A DNA stretch of 40,666 nt. Origin: Bacteroidota bacterium (GTDB lineage Bacteria; Bacteroidota; Bacteroidia; Bacteroidales; WCHB1-69). Below, piece after piece: positions 17,159 through 25,274 of the stretch (its first letter is position 1; every line of letters starts with the position of its first letter). Both the position numbers and the translations under genes were made by a program. The stretch lies in contig JAGVVH010000332.1 of the NCBI GenBank assembly GCA_019135895.1, positions 1 to 40,666 of the forward strand, in the 5' to 3' direction. The notes under the pieces are model-generated. The model searched no databases. It was not told the DNA's origin and worked only from the letters and a program-made list of their open reading frames with translations.

Positions 17159-18403
17159 ATGAGATTCTTTTATACATTCTTATTATATTTATATGAATTT
17201 GGGATAATCATTGCCTCTCTTTTTAATAGCAAGGCAAGGCTTTGGTGTGAGGGAAGAAAAAATTTATTCACATTTCTTAAAAATAATTGTTCCGAAAAAA
17301 AATTAATCTATTGGGTGCATTGTGCTTCTCTTGGAGAATTTGAACAAGGGAAACCCTTAATTTTAAAATTGAAAGAAAAAATTCCCGGAATAACAATATT
17401 GGTTACTTTTTTTTCTCCTTCAGGCTTTGAAGTGAAAAAAAATGATCCGGTTGCAGATATTATTTCTTACCTCCCAATAGATACTCCACGTAATGCAAAA
17501 AAATTTGTTGAAATTGTAAATCCAAAGGTTGTTATTTTTGTAAAGTATGAATATTGGTATAATTATATGGACACTCTATATGATTTAAAAATACCATTCT
17601 ATTATATATCTGCTATTTTTAGACCTTCACAGCATTTTTTTAAAAATTATGGCAAATGGTTTGCTGATCAACTAAAAAAGGCTTCCTTTTTTTTCGTTCA
17701 AAATGAGGAATCAAAGTCGTTGCTTAATTCAGTTGGTATAGATAAAGTTGAAATTACAGGTGATACTCGTTTTGATAGAGTTTTCGATATCGCTTCTAAA
17801 TCATATCAGTTGGATTTTGTTCTTGATTTTAAAAGTAATAAAAAGTTGATAGTAGCTGGAAGTACTTGGGAACCAGATGAATATTTATTACTCCATCTTT
17901 TGAATGCACTTAATAGTAATTTTAAATTAATTATTGCGCCTCACCTTATTGATCAAAATCATATTGATAATATTGTAAATAATTTCTCATCTTATAAAGT
18001 ATTATGCTTTTCAGAATACGATAAACAGGATTTGTCAAAATATCAGGTTCTGATAATCGATTCAATTGGTCTTTTGAGCAAAATTTATAAGTATGCTGAT
18101 TTTTCCTATATCGGAGGTGGTTTTGAAACCGGTTTGCACAATATTCTTGAACCAGCCGTTTTTGGAGCCCCTCTCTTTTTCGGACCTCATTATAAGAAAT
18201 TTTATGAGGCAACTGAACTCGTAAGATTGGGTGCAGCTTTCCCAGTTCATAATTTCTCGGAAATGAATTACTCACTCACAAAGTTAGATCGCGATGTTGA
18301 ATACTACAATAATGTGTCAGATGCTTGTAAACAATTTGTTCATAATAATTTAGGTTCTTCTGATAAAATTTTTAATTTATTAAATTCTGTTATTTATGAG
18401 TGA
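17159..18403 (+). CDS. waaA: 3-deoxy-D-manno-octulosonic acid (Kdo) transferase
   Basis: This 414-residue inner-membrane GT-B glycosyltransferase moves Kdo from CMP-Kdo to the lipid A precursor in LPS synthesis. An N-terminal hydrophobic anchor (about residues 3-22) is followed by ARLWCEGRKNLF and VHCASLGEFEQGKPL, where the GEFEQ at residues 59-63 holds the catalytic Glu. Later come VTFFSPSGFE, ITGDTRFDRV, VAGSTWEPDE and the donor-binding YIGGGFETGLHNILEPAVFGAPLFFGPHYKKF. Length is normal. Its stop overlaps the start of the next gene by 8 bases, so translation is coupled. Mono- versus bifunctional activity cannot be told from sequence. Confidence 0.93.
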   Translation: MRFFYTFLLYLYEFGIIIASLFNSKARLWCEGRKNLFTFLKNNCSEKKLIYWVHCASLGEFEQGKPLILKLKEKIPGITILVTFFSPSGFEVKKNDPVADIISYLPIDTPRNAKKFVEIVNPKVVIFVKYEYWYNYMDTLYDLKIPFYYISAIFRPSQHFFKNYGKWFADQLKKASFFFVQNEESKSLLNSVGIDKVEITGDTRFDRVFDIASKSYQLDFVLDFKSNKKLIVAGSTWEPDEYLLLHLLNALNSNFKLIIAPHLIDQNHIDNIVNNFSSYKVLCFSEYDKQDLSKYQVLIIDSIGLLSKIYKYADFSYIGGGFETGLHNILEPAVFGAPLFFGPHYKKFYEATELVRLGAAFPVHNFSEMNYSLTKLDRDVEYYNNVSDACKQFVHNNLGSSDKIFNLLNSVIYE

Positions 18404-19616
18404 TTTTACAATTAAATATTCGGATATTGTAGCAGCTCAAAGAACTTTATCCGGCATTACAAAAAATACTACCCTTTTGACTTCCAAGTCATTTTCTCAG
18501 ATGGCAGAATGCAATATGTATATGAAACTTGAAAATCTGCAAACTACCGGTTCTTTTAAAGTAAGGGGAGCATTTAATAAAATTGCTAATTTGGATAAAA
18601 ATGCAACAAAACGCTCTGTTGTTGCTGCTTCAGCCGGAAATCATGCTCAAGGAGTTGCTTATTCATCTACAAAACTTGGAATTAAAAGTACAATTTTTAT
18701 GCCCTCTTTTACTCCCCCGCTGAAGGTTATTGCTACTCGGTCTTACGGGGCTAACGTTATCTTGTCGGGCGATACCTTTGATGATGCGTTTGAGGCTTCT
18801 CAGATATATTGTAAAGAAAATAATGCGACCTATATTCATCCTTTTAATGATCCCTTTGTAATAGCCGGACAAGGAACAATTGGCATTGAAATCTTCAACC
18901 AGTTACAAGATGTTGAGATTATTGTTGTTCCAATAGGTGGAGGAGGACTAATCAGTGGAATTGCTCTTGCAATAAAAGAAATTAATCCAAAAATTAAAAT
19001 TATCGGTGTTGAGGCTGAAGGGGCTGCTTCTATGTGCGCATCTCGTAATGCCAATAAATTAGTTCAGTTACCTCATGTTAATACTATTGCTGACGGAATT
19101 GCAGTTAAAAGACCGGGTGATCTTACTTTTAATTTGGTTCAAAAATATGTTGATGATCTTGTGACGGTTACTGATAACGAAATCGCTCATACTGCGTATC
19201 TATTACTACAACGAGCTAAAATATTGGCTGAACCTTCCGGTGTTGCTTCTGTTGCTGCTGTTTTGTTTAAAAAAGCTAATTTTATAGGGAAAAATGTTGT
19301 GCCAATTATTAGTGGAGGAAATATTAATATGAATCTTTTACAGCAGATTGTTGAAAAAGGAATGATGGAAGAGAAACTAAGAGCTTCTATTCAGGTTATT
19401 ACTCCCGATCAGTCAGGTGAATTAAGAAAATTGACTTCTCTTTTTGAAAAACTTAAAGTTAATATTCAAAATATTGAACATGAACGCTCAATTCATTCTG
19501 TTCCGATTGGACATGTTTTAATTACCCTCACTGTTAATTTACAAGATCAATCTCAACTTAAACAGATTATTAATGAATTAAAATTGTGTGGGTTGCAAGC
19601 TAATTTATTGCAATAA
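18396..19616 (+). CDS. ilvA: Threonine ammonia-lyase (threonine dehydratase), short form with ACT domain
   Basis: A 406-residue PLP enzyme that deaminates threonine to 2-oxobutanoate, the first step toward isoleucine. PLP binds Lys55 in TGSFKVRGAF, the phosphate-binding glycine loop is PIGGGGLISG, and ASAGNHAQGVAYS is the substrate loop. From about residue 330 a single ACT domain begins (LRASIQVITPDQSGELRKL), as in the short IlvA/TdcB-like class, so allosteric control by an amino acid is likely. The symbol could equally be tdcB. It overlaps waaA by 8 bases, and uvrB follows after 17 bases. Confidence 0.9.
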   Translation: MSDFTIKYSDIVAAQRTLSGITKNTTLLTSKSFSQMAECNMYMKLENLQTTGSFKVRGAFNKIANLDKNATKRSVVAASAGNHAQGVAYSSTKLGIKSTIFMPSFTPPLKVIATRSYGANVILSGDTFDDAFEASQIYCKENNATYIHPFNDPFVIAGQGTIGIEIFNQLQDVEIIVVPIGGGGLISGIALAIKEINPKIKIIGVEAEGAASMCASRNANKLVQLPHVNTIADGIAVKRPGDLTFNLVQKYVDDLVTVTDNEIAHTAYLLLQRAKILAEPSGVASVAAVLFKKANFIGKNVVPIISGGNINMNLLQQIVEKGMMEEKLRASIQVITPDQSGELRKLTSLFEKLKVNIQNIEHERSIHSVPIGHVLITLTVNLQDQSQLKQIINELKLCGLQANLLQ

Positions 19617-19633
19617 TTAATAATACATATATT

Positions 19634-21667
19634 TTGAACTTTAAATTAGTATCTAATTTTTCGCCGAGCGGTGATCAACCAACAGCTATCTGTGAATTGA
19701 CAGAGGGCCTTAATCGTGGAGATAAAGCTCAGGTTTTATTAGGAGTCACTGGTTCCGGAAAGACTTTTACTATTGCCAATGTTTTGCAAAATGTAAACCG
19801 ACCTGCTTTAGTTTTAAGCCATAATAAAACACTTGCAGCTCAACTTTACAGTGAGTTTAAGCAATTCTTCCCTCAAAATGCAGTTGAATATTTTGTTTCA
19901 TATTATGATTATTATCAGCCGGAAGCATATATGCCAACTACAAATACTTATATTGAAAAAGATTTGTCAATTAATTCTGAAATTGAAAAATTACGTTTAA
20001 GAACCACCTCTACCTTGCTTTCAGGGAGACGTGATATTATTGTTGTTGCTTCAGTTTCATGTATTTATGGAATTGGGAATCCTGATGATTTTGCCAAAAA
20101 CGTAATTCAGCTTCATAAGGGGATGGTTATTGATCGGAATAATCTTCTGCATGCAATGATCAATAGCCTTTATTCAAGAACTGAACTTAATCTTGAAACT
20201 TCTCATTTTCGAGTCAAGGGGGATACTGTTGATGTTTTCCCGCCTTATAATGATAATGCATTCAGAATTATTTTTTTAGATAATGAAATTGAAAATATCT
20301 ATGAAATTGAACCTGAATCCGGTAATAAAATAGCTCAGTTGGATAAGCTGACAATTTATCCTGCAAATATTTTCGTTACATCTCAAGAATCAATGAATGA
20401 AGGAGTTAATCAGATTTTGTTGGATTTGGGCTTGCAAATTGAGTATTTGAAGTCATTGGGAAAATATCTTGAAGCTAAACGTCTTGAAGATCGTGTTACC
20501 TATGATGTTGAGATGATGAAAGAACTCGGCTATTGTTCAGGTATTGAAAATTATTCTAGATATTTTGATAAAAGAAAACCCGGACAAAGACCTTTTTGTA
20601 TTCTTGATTTTTTTCCTGATGATTTTGTAATGATAATTGATGAAAGTCATGTAAGTGTTCCTCAAATTGGGGCAATGTTTGGGGGAGACAGATCACGTAA
20701 ACAAAATCTAATCGATTATGGTTTTAGGCTTCCCGCTGCATTGGATAATAGACCTTTGCGTTTTAATGAGTTTGAAGAACTGATAGGACAAACTATTTAT
20801 ATGAGTGCTACTCCTGCTCAATATGAATTGGAAAGAGCAGGTGGAGTTATTGTTGAACAGGTTGTTCGACCAACAGGTTTGCTCGATCCGCTAATTGAAG
20901 TTCGGCCCGCAGATAATCAGGTGGATGATTTACTTGATGAAATTGAAAAAACAGTCAATAAGGGGGAAAGAGTTTTGGTTACAACTCTTACTAAAAAAAT
21001 GGCTGAAGAATTAACCGGTTATCTTCTCCGAATTGGTATTAAAACCCAATATATTCATTCTGATGTAGAAACGCTTGATAGAGTAGAAATTTTGAAAGAC
21101 CTTCGTTATGGTTCCATTGATGTATTAGTAGGTGTTAATCTTTTACGTGAAGGACTTGATTTACCTGAGGTTTCTTTGGTCGCTATTATGGATGCTGATA
21201 AAGAAGGCTTCCTTAGAAATGAAAGATCGCTTACTCAAACTTCAGGACGTGCCGCAAGACATGTAAATGGTCATGTTATATTTTATGCTAATAAAATGAC
21301 TAAATCAATGATTGCAACAATTGACGAAACTAATCGAAGAAGGGCAAAGCAGATGTTATATAATGAAAAAAATAATATTACTCCTGTAAGCATTACTAAG
21401 TCTGATGATGTTTTTTTGACCGGAAAAAATAAGGGAAATACTTCAAAATATAGTGATTATAAATTCTCACAAATAGACTCTCCAAAAGTGGCAGAATCAC
21501 AAACTCCCAAAATGTTGAACAAAGAGCAACTTCAACATAAAGTGAAATTACTTAAAAAAAATATGGAAACAGCTGTAAAATCTTTAGATTTTATGCTTGC
21601 TGCAAGTTTGAGAGATGAAATTCAATCTATTGAAAAGTATATAAAGGAATATGATCTTAAACAATAA
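19634..21667 (+). CDS. uvrB: Excinuclease ABC subunit B
   Basis: This 677-residue helicase-like subunit of UvrABC nucleotide excision repair checks damage and loads UvrC. It shows FSPSGDQPTAI, Walker A LLGVTGSGKTFT, the beta-hairpin YYDYYQPEAYMP, the IIDESH box, YMSATPAQYELE, VLVGVNLLREGLDLPEVSLV and QTSGRAARH. The C-terminal UVR motif (KLLKKNMETAVKSLDFMLAA) contacts UvrC. The start is TTG at 19634, as no in-frame ATG precedes the conserved FKLVSNFSPSGDQP. Length is normal. It ends the plus-strand run and meets aroK at a shared hairpin. Confidence 0.96.
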   Translation: MNFKLVSNFSPSGDQPTAICELTEGLNRGDKAQVLLGVTGSGKTFTIANVLQNVNRPALVLSHNKTLAAQLYSEFKQFFPQNAVEYFVSYYDYYQPEAYMPTTNTYIEKDLSINSEIEKLRLRTTSTLLSGRRDIIVVASVSCIYGIGNPDDFAKNVIQLHKGMVIDRNNLLHAMINSLYSRTELNLETSHFRVKGDTVDVFPPYNDNAFRIIFLDNEIENIYEIEPESGNKIAQLDKLTIYPANIFVTSQESMNEGVNQILLDLGLQIEYLKSLGKYLEAKRLEDRVTYDVEMMKELGYCSGIENYSRYFDKRKPGQRPFCILDFFPDDFVMIIDESHVSVPQIGAMFGGDRSRKQNLIDYGFRLPAALDNRPLRFNEFEELIGQTIYMSATPAQYELERAGGVIVEQVVRPTGLLDPLIEVRPADNQVDDLLDEIEKTVNKGERVLVTTLTKKMAEELTGYLLRIGIKTQYIHSDVETLDRVEILKDLRYGSIDVLVGVNLLREGLDLPEVSLVAIMDADKEGFLRNERSLTQTSGRAARHVNGHVIFYANKMTKSMIATIDETNRRRAKQMLYNEKNNITPVSITKSDDVFLTGKNKGNTSKYSDYKFSQIDSPKVAESQTPKMLNKEQLQHKVKLLKKNMETAVKSLDFMLAASLRDEIQSIEKYIKEYDLKQ

Positions 21668-21684
21668 TTGTGTTAATTATTGTT
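21660..21684. terminator. Perfect hairpin covering both stop codons of uvrB and aroK
   Basis: AACAATAATT (21660-21669) and AATTATTGTT (21675-21684) form a 10-bp perfect stem with loop GTGTT. It contains the stop codons of both convergent genes. T-tracts on either side are weak, so it may act on both strands as a 3'-end structure. Confidence 0.5.
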
Positions 21685-22212
21685 GGAAGTTTTGGAGAGA
21701 TCATTTTGAAAATTAGTAATTTTATTCACCAAATCAGAGATGTTCAAACTTTCTCCTTTTACAGTTAGAAAAGCTTTTTCGTAAAATTTTTCTCTGCTCT
21801 CAAGAGTTTTTTCTATATACTCCATTAACTCCGTTGAATCTTTTCCTTCTGTCAAAGGTCTCTCTTTTTTTGAATTAATAAGCCTGTTGTGTAGAGATTG
21901 ACGTGTCATTTTAATATAAACAGAAATAGAATGATTATTAATCTCCTCCATTGCATTATAATAGCAAGGTGTTCCTCCACCTGTTGACAAAACCAAATTA
22001 TCAGATCCTAAAGTTAATTTCAACAAATTATTTTCACATTTTCTAAAACTCTCTTCTCCGTATTTTGTAAGAAATGATGAAATGGTAATATGATATCTAA
22101 TTTCAAACTCCTGATCCAAATCAATGAACTTATAATTAAATGCTTTAGCAATTTTACGACCTGCGGTTGTTTTTCCACAACCTGAAAACCCAACCAATAC
22201 AATTATACTCAT
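21673..22212 (-). CDS. aroK: Shikimate kinase
   Basis: A 179-residue P-loop kinase that phosphorylates shikimate at O3 in chorismate synthesis. Walker A is GFSGCGKTT (residues 8-16); the shikimate-binding residues are Asp33 (DLD) and Arg57 (SFRKCE). The STGGGTP loop, the lid Arg in KERPLTEG and a C-terminal REKFYEKA helix complete the family pattern. It overlaps mtnA by the 4-base ATGA, so it is the third gene of the elbB-mtnA-aroK operon. No other shikimate gene is nearby. Confidence 0.93.
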   Translation of the reverse strand: MSIIVLVGFSGCGKTTAGRKIAKAFNYKFIDLDQEFEIRYHITISSFLTKYGEESFRKCENNLLKLTLGSDNLVLSTGGGTPCYYNAMEEINNHSISVYIKMTRQSLHNRLINSKKERPLTEGKDSTELMEYIEKTLESREKFYEKAFLTVKGESLNISDLVNKITNFQNDLSKTSNNN

Positions 22213-23249
22213 AGTTTAAAGGGTGGATGAATAATTCCTTTTTCAGTGATAAATCCACTGATAAGATTGTGATCTGTTACGTCAAATGCCGGATTATATG
22301 TTTTACACTCTTTAGGAGCCATTCGTTTCGAATACCAGAGATCCGTTATTTCAGTTCCCTTTCTTTCTTCAATAATAATATCATTACCAGTTCTGCAATT
22401 CATGTCAAAAGAAGATGTGGGACCGCATATGTAAAATGGAATATTGTAATATTTAGCTAATATTGCAACACCTGATGTTCCGATTTTATTTGCAGTATCA
22501 CCATTTGCTGCTACTCTATCACATCCAGTGAGAACAAGATCAATCCACCCATTTTTCATTACAATTGAAGCCATATTATCACAAATTAATGTTACATCGA
22601 TACCTGATTGCTGCAATTCATAAACCGTTAGGCGAGATCCTTGAAGAAGTGGGCGGGTCTCATCTGCATATACTCTGAATTTTTTTTTCTCTTGATGTGC
22701 AAAATATATCGGAGAAAGGGCAGTCCCATATTTGCCTACTGCTAAATGTCCCGCATTGCAATGGGTTAAAATTCCCATACCCTCTTTTATTAAGACTTTC
22801 CCATATTCTCCTATTAAAGAGCATGTTGTTATATCTTCTTCTTTTATCCTTTCTGCTTCTTCTTTTAATGCTAGAATTAGTTTTTTTATTGATTTGTGGC
22901 TGTTTTTTAATACAATAGATTCCATTCTGTTTAAAGCCCAACTGAGATTAACTGCTGTTGGTCGTGCTGAAGAAAGATAGATTTTGTTGTGCTTGAATTC
23001 CTGATAAAAACTGTCAAAAGTTTTAGAGTCGGAATTCTTGATTGATAAATAGATTCCAAAAGCAGCAGCAATGCCTATGGCAGGAGCACCTCTGACTTTT
23101 AATTCCCTAATAGCGGAATATATTTCTTCTATTGTTTTTAGTTCAATAAATACTTGTCGAGTAGGAAGTTGAGTCTGGTCTAAAATTATGAGTGCATTTT
23201 TTGTGTCGTCCAACTTCAGAATGTCCAATTCGAAAAATGGATTATTCAT
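22209..23249 (-). CDS. mtnA: S-methyl-5-thioribose-1-phosphate isomerase
   Basis: This 346-residue eIF2B-like isomerase converts methylthioribose-1-phosphate to methylthioribulose-1-phosphate in methionine salvage; homologues also act on 5-deoxyribose-1-phosphate. Family hallmarks are KVRGAPAIGIAAAFG, the catalytic Cys in LTHCNAGHLA, YADETRPLLQGSRLTVYEL and GCDRVAANGDTANKIGT with the catalytic Asp. It also has the C-terminal NPAFDVTDHNLISGFITEKG. It overlaps elbB (8 bases) and aroK (4 bases). No further methionine-salvage gene occurs in the window. Confidence 0.93.
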   Translation of the reverse strand: MNNPFFELDILKLDDTKNALIILDQTQLPTRQVFIELKTIEEIYSAIRELKVRGAPAIGIAAAFGIYLSIKNSDSKTFDSFYQEFKHNKIYLSSARPTAVNLSWALNRMESIVLKNSHKSIKKLILALKEEAERIKEEDITTCSLIGEYGKVLIKEGMGILTHCNAGHLAVGKYGTALSPIYFAHQEKKKFRVYADETRPLLQGSRLTVYELQQSGIDVTLICDNMASIVMKNGWIDLVLTGCDRVAANGDTANKIGTSGVAILAKYYNIPFYICGPTSSFDMNCRTGNDIIIEERKGTEITDLWYSKRMAPKECKTYNPAFDVTDHNLISGFITEKGIIHPPFKL

Positions 23250-23889
23250 TATTTAATATGCTTTTAATCAATTTGTCAGCAGACTCAGCTATGTCAGAAA
23301 TTGTGGCAGGGAGCATAAAACAGGGTGTTGTAAATATTCTGTTTTTTTTGTCTGCTATTACCTCTGTTTGCTGAGTATTTATATGAGTGGCCCCCATCTT
23401 CTCAATATCAGCTATTGTTTTAAGATCACTTCCAATTGTGATGGTAATATCTCCTAATACTTTTGCCAATAAAACAGGAGCAATACAAAGAGCTCCGATA
23501 GGTTTTTTTAACAAGAAGGTTGATTTAATGGCTCTTTCAACTTCAGGAAGGACTTTTGCATTCACGCCATGAAGATTATATGTAAATAAGTTTTTGGCGG
23601 AACCATTTCCCCCAGGAAATATTAGAGCATCAAAATTCTCTGCTTTGTATTTTTTAAGGTCTTGAATTTCACCTCTTGCAATTCGCGATGCTTCAATCAT
23701 CATATTCCTTGTCTCATCCATCGGTTTTTTCGAAATATGATTTATAACTTGGTATTGATTTTCATTAGGAGCAAAAATTGTATAGCTGCATCCGTTTTTG
23801 TCAATGGCCAAAAGCGTCATTACAGATTCATATATCTCAGATCCGTCTAAAGAACCGCTTCCACATAAAATAACTGCAAATTTTTTCAT
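23242..23889 (-). CDS. elbB: DJ-1/PfpI-superfamily protein, ElbB (glyoxalase III-like) type
   Basis: This 215-residue cytosolic protein matches the ElbB group: VILCGSGSLDGSEIYESV at the N-terminus, DALIFPGGNGSAKNLF in the middle, the nucleophile elbow GALCIAPVLLAKVLG with the likely catalytic Cys, and THINTQQTEVIADKKNRIFTTPCFM. E. coli ElbB has weak glyoxalase activity and was first linked to isoprenoid synthesis; its physiological role is unsettled. It is first in the operon with mtnA and aroK, with a TATCTTTG promoter element 43 bases upstream. Confidence 0.9.
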   Translation of the reverse strand: MKKFAVILCGSGSLDGSEIYESVMTLLAIDKNGCSYTIFAPNENQYQVINHISKKPMDETRNMMIEASRIARGEIQDLKKYKAENFDALIFPGGNGSAKNLFTYNLHGVNAKVLPEVERAIKSTFLLKKPIGALCIAPVLLAKVLGDITITIGSDLKTIADIEKMGATHINTQQTEVIADKKNRIFTTPCFMLPATISDIAESADKLIKSILNNE

Positions 23890-23931
23890 AATTTCACATA
23901 TTGAATATTAATGATTATTTGCAAAGATAAT

Positions 23932-23939
23932 CATTTTTG
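23932..23939 (-). promoter_or_regulatory. -7 promoter element for elbB-mtnA-aroK
   Basis: Minus strand reads TATCTTTG, 43 bases before the elbB start. Confidence 0.65.
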
Positions 23940-23964
23940 ACTTTTAAAAAATTTAGGTCTTTAA

Positions 23965-24768
23965 CTATAACATTCTTTCCCTTATCATAGTAATTACTTC
24001 TTTTGTATATAGAGGAAAATCAGCTTTTATCATCCAATCAAAATAGGAAGGTTCTGTCATGAATACTTCTTCAACTTTTTTCCCTTTATGCTTCCCAAAA
24101 TTAAAAATTTCTTCGTCTTTATCATTAAATACAATATGTCCTATTAAATCTACATTTCTGTTCTCACTTGAGAAATTACTCAGTTTTTTTACATTGTTTT
24201 GAATAGGAAATTCTTTACGTCCAGTTTTCTTGTCTTCATATGCTATTCCGTCATATTTTGTAATCTGGGCTTTCAATACTTCATAGGTTGCTCTGGTATC
24301 ATTTTCGGCTTGATGAGCATCAGTCAATTCTTTGTTGCAGTAAAGTTTATAGGCTGCACTTAATGTACGTGGCTCCATTTTATGATAAATATTTTGTACA
24401 TCTATAAATTTTCTGTTCCTAAGTTCAAAACGTTTTCCACACCTTAAAAATTCTTCTACTAAGAGTGGTAAGTCAAACTTGTTTGAATTATAACCGGCAA
24501 TATCACAATCTTTCATGAATAATTCAATTTCTTCAGCTACCTCATCGAATTTAGGTTTATCTTTGACATCAATGTCATAAATTCCATGAAGTTCTGAGCA
24601 TTCTTTTGGTATTGGAATTCCGGGGTTAATTAGTAGAGTCTTAACTAATTCCTCCCCCGTAGGGAACACTTTTAATAATGAAATTTCTACAATTTTGTCT
24701 TTTCCAATATTTAATCCGGTTGTTTCAAGATCAAAAAATACCAACGGACGGTCTAAATTTAATTGCAT
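23965..24768 (-). CDS. DnaQ-like 3'-5' exonuclease with ExoX-type C-terminal domain
   Basis: This 267-residue protein begins with a DEDDh exonuclease domain: ExoI FFDLETTGL (Asp13, Glu15), ExoII AGYNSNKFDLPLL and ExoIII with His and Asp in AHQAENDTRATYEV. It removes 3' nucleotides from DNA, as the epsilon subunit, ExoX or RNase T do. The C-terminal 50 residues (FNFGKHKGKKVEEVF...YFDWMIKADFPLYTKE) form the short domain seen at the end of exodeoxyribonuclease X and DUF3820 proteins. It is therefore more likely a repair nuclease than a polymerase III proofreader, but this is inference. It is a single gene with its own promoter. Confidence 0.88.
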   Translation of the reverse strand: MQLNLDRPLVFFDLETTGLNIGKDKIVEISLLKVFPTGEELVKTLLINPGIPIPKECSELHGIYDIDVKDKPKFDEVAEEIELFMKDCDIAGYNSNKFDLPLLVEEFLRCGKRFELRNRKFIDVQNIYHKMEPRTLSAAYKLYCNKELTDAHQAENDTRATYEVLKAQITKYDGIAYEDKKTGRKEFPIQNNVKKLSNFSSENRNVDLIGHIVFNDKDEEIFNFGKHKGKKVEEVFMTEPSYFDWMIKADFPLYTKEVITMIRERML

Positions 24769-24788
24769 TTTTTTATTTTTATTGTCCG

Positions 24789-24796
24789 CAAAGATA
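24789..24796 (-). promoter_or_regulatory. -7 promoter element for the exonuclease gene
   Basis: Minus strand reads TATCTTTG, 21 bases before the start codon. Confidence 0.65.
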
Positions 24797-24932
24797 CAAT
24801 TTTCTCCCGTTTTATGAATTAAATTTAATTTTGAATTCTATTATTATTGTGATAAAATCACCATTTTTTTGAATAAATGAATTTTTGGAATTATTTTTTT
24901 TTGAAAATTATACTTTATGTAAAAAATATTTT

Positions 24933-24940
24933 TATTTTTG
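24933..24940 (+). promoter_or_regulatory. -7 promoter element for a predicted standalone RNA
   Basis: Plus strand reads TATTTTTG. No plus-strand protein gene follows for 2.6 kb. Transcription would start near 24946-24948, exactly where the folded RNA begins. Confidence 0.5.
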
Positions 24941-24946
24941 CACGAA

Positions 24947-25111
24947 ATATTTTACCCAATAAGTTGAGCACCCCTTTGCATAATTTAGGACGAGATGAGA
25001 TGTTTTTTATTATGCTAGTGGGATGCTCGCTTCTTCGGTGAAGAAATAAAGGTGGGATTACTTATCGGTAAAAAGAGTGGACAATTTGGGGAAAAACCTC
25101 TCTTTAATTTA
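24947..25111 (+). ncRNA. Predicted structured noncoding RNA, unassigned family
   Basis: I could not assign this RNA to a known class. The fold by eye has four helices. P1 closes the molecule: TTTACC plus ATAAGT (24951-24964) pair with ACTTAT plus GGTAAA (25060-25072), 12 bp with a small internal loop. Inside is P2, GAGCA/TGCTC followed by CCC/GGG and GCATAA/TTATGC (24966-25028), and P3, CTTC/GAAG around a TTCGGT loop (25030-25043). P4, AAAGAG-T-GG paired with CC-T-CTCTTT (about 25072-25104), followed by an AT-rich tail, could be the terminator. A promoter element lies just upstream and the region has no open frame. The 5' ten bases could instead pair with TAAAATATTT near 25110-25119. Candidates to test are 6S-like RNAs and the Flavo-1, 6S-Flavo and Bacteroidales-1 motifs. 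Confidence 0.5.
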
Positions 25112-25166
25112 AAATATTTGAAAAACATCTTTTTTTAATACACTATTTATTGTTGTTTTATTGGTG

Positions 25167-25242
25167 TGAGAACAAAAACCTACCATCTGCATGACCAGGA
25201 CGGAAAATAGTTTATTAAGATGATAGGTCGTTCTCATTTTTT
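25167..25242 (+). terminator. Long hairpin with U-tract (terminator or small RNA)
   Basis: TGAGAAC (25167-25173) pairs with GTTCTCA (25230-25236), and ACCTACCATCT (25178-25188) with AGATGATAGGT (25218-25228; one C-A mismatch). The interior loop is AAAA against C and the apical loop is 29 bases. Six Ts follow at 25237-25242. The U-tract puts it on the plus strand, about 60 bases past the predicted RNA. It could end that transcript or be the core of a separate small RNA. On the minus strand it lies just past the lipoprotein gene but has no U-tract. Confidence 0.55.
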
Positions 25243-25274
25243 ATATTGTTGAGTTATTCTTGTTTGAATAGATA

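Noticed and set aside
25167..25242. SRP (4.5S) RNA, because the apical loop contains CCAGG and GGAA
   Set aside because: The required CAGG/AGCAG symmetric loop and the paired GGAA tetraloop are not formed.
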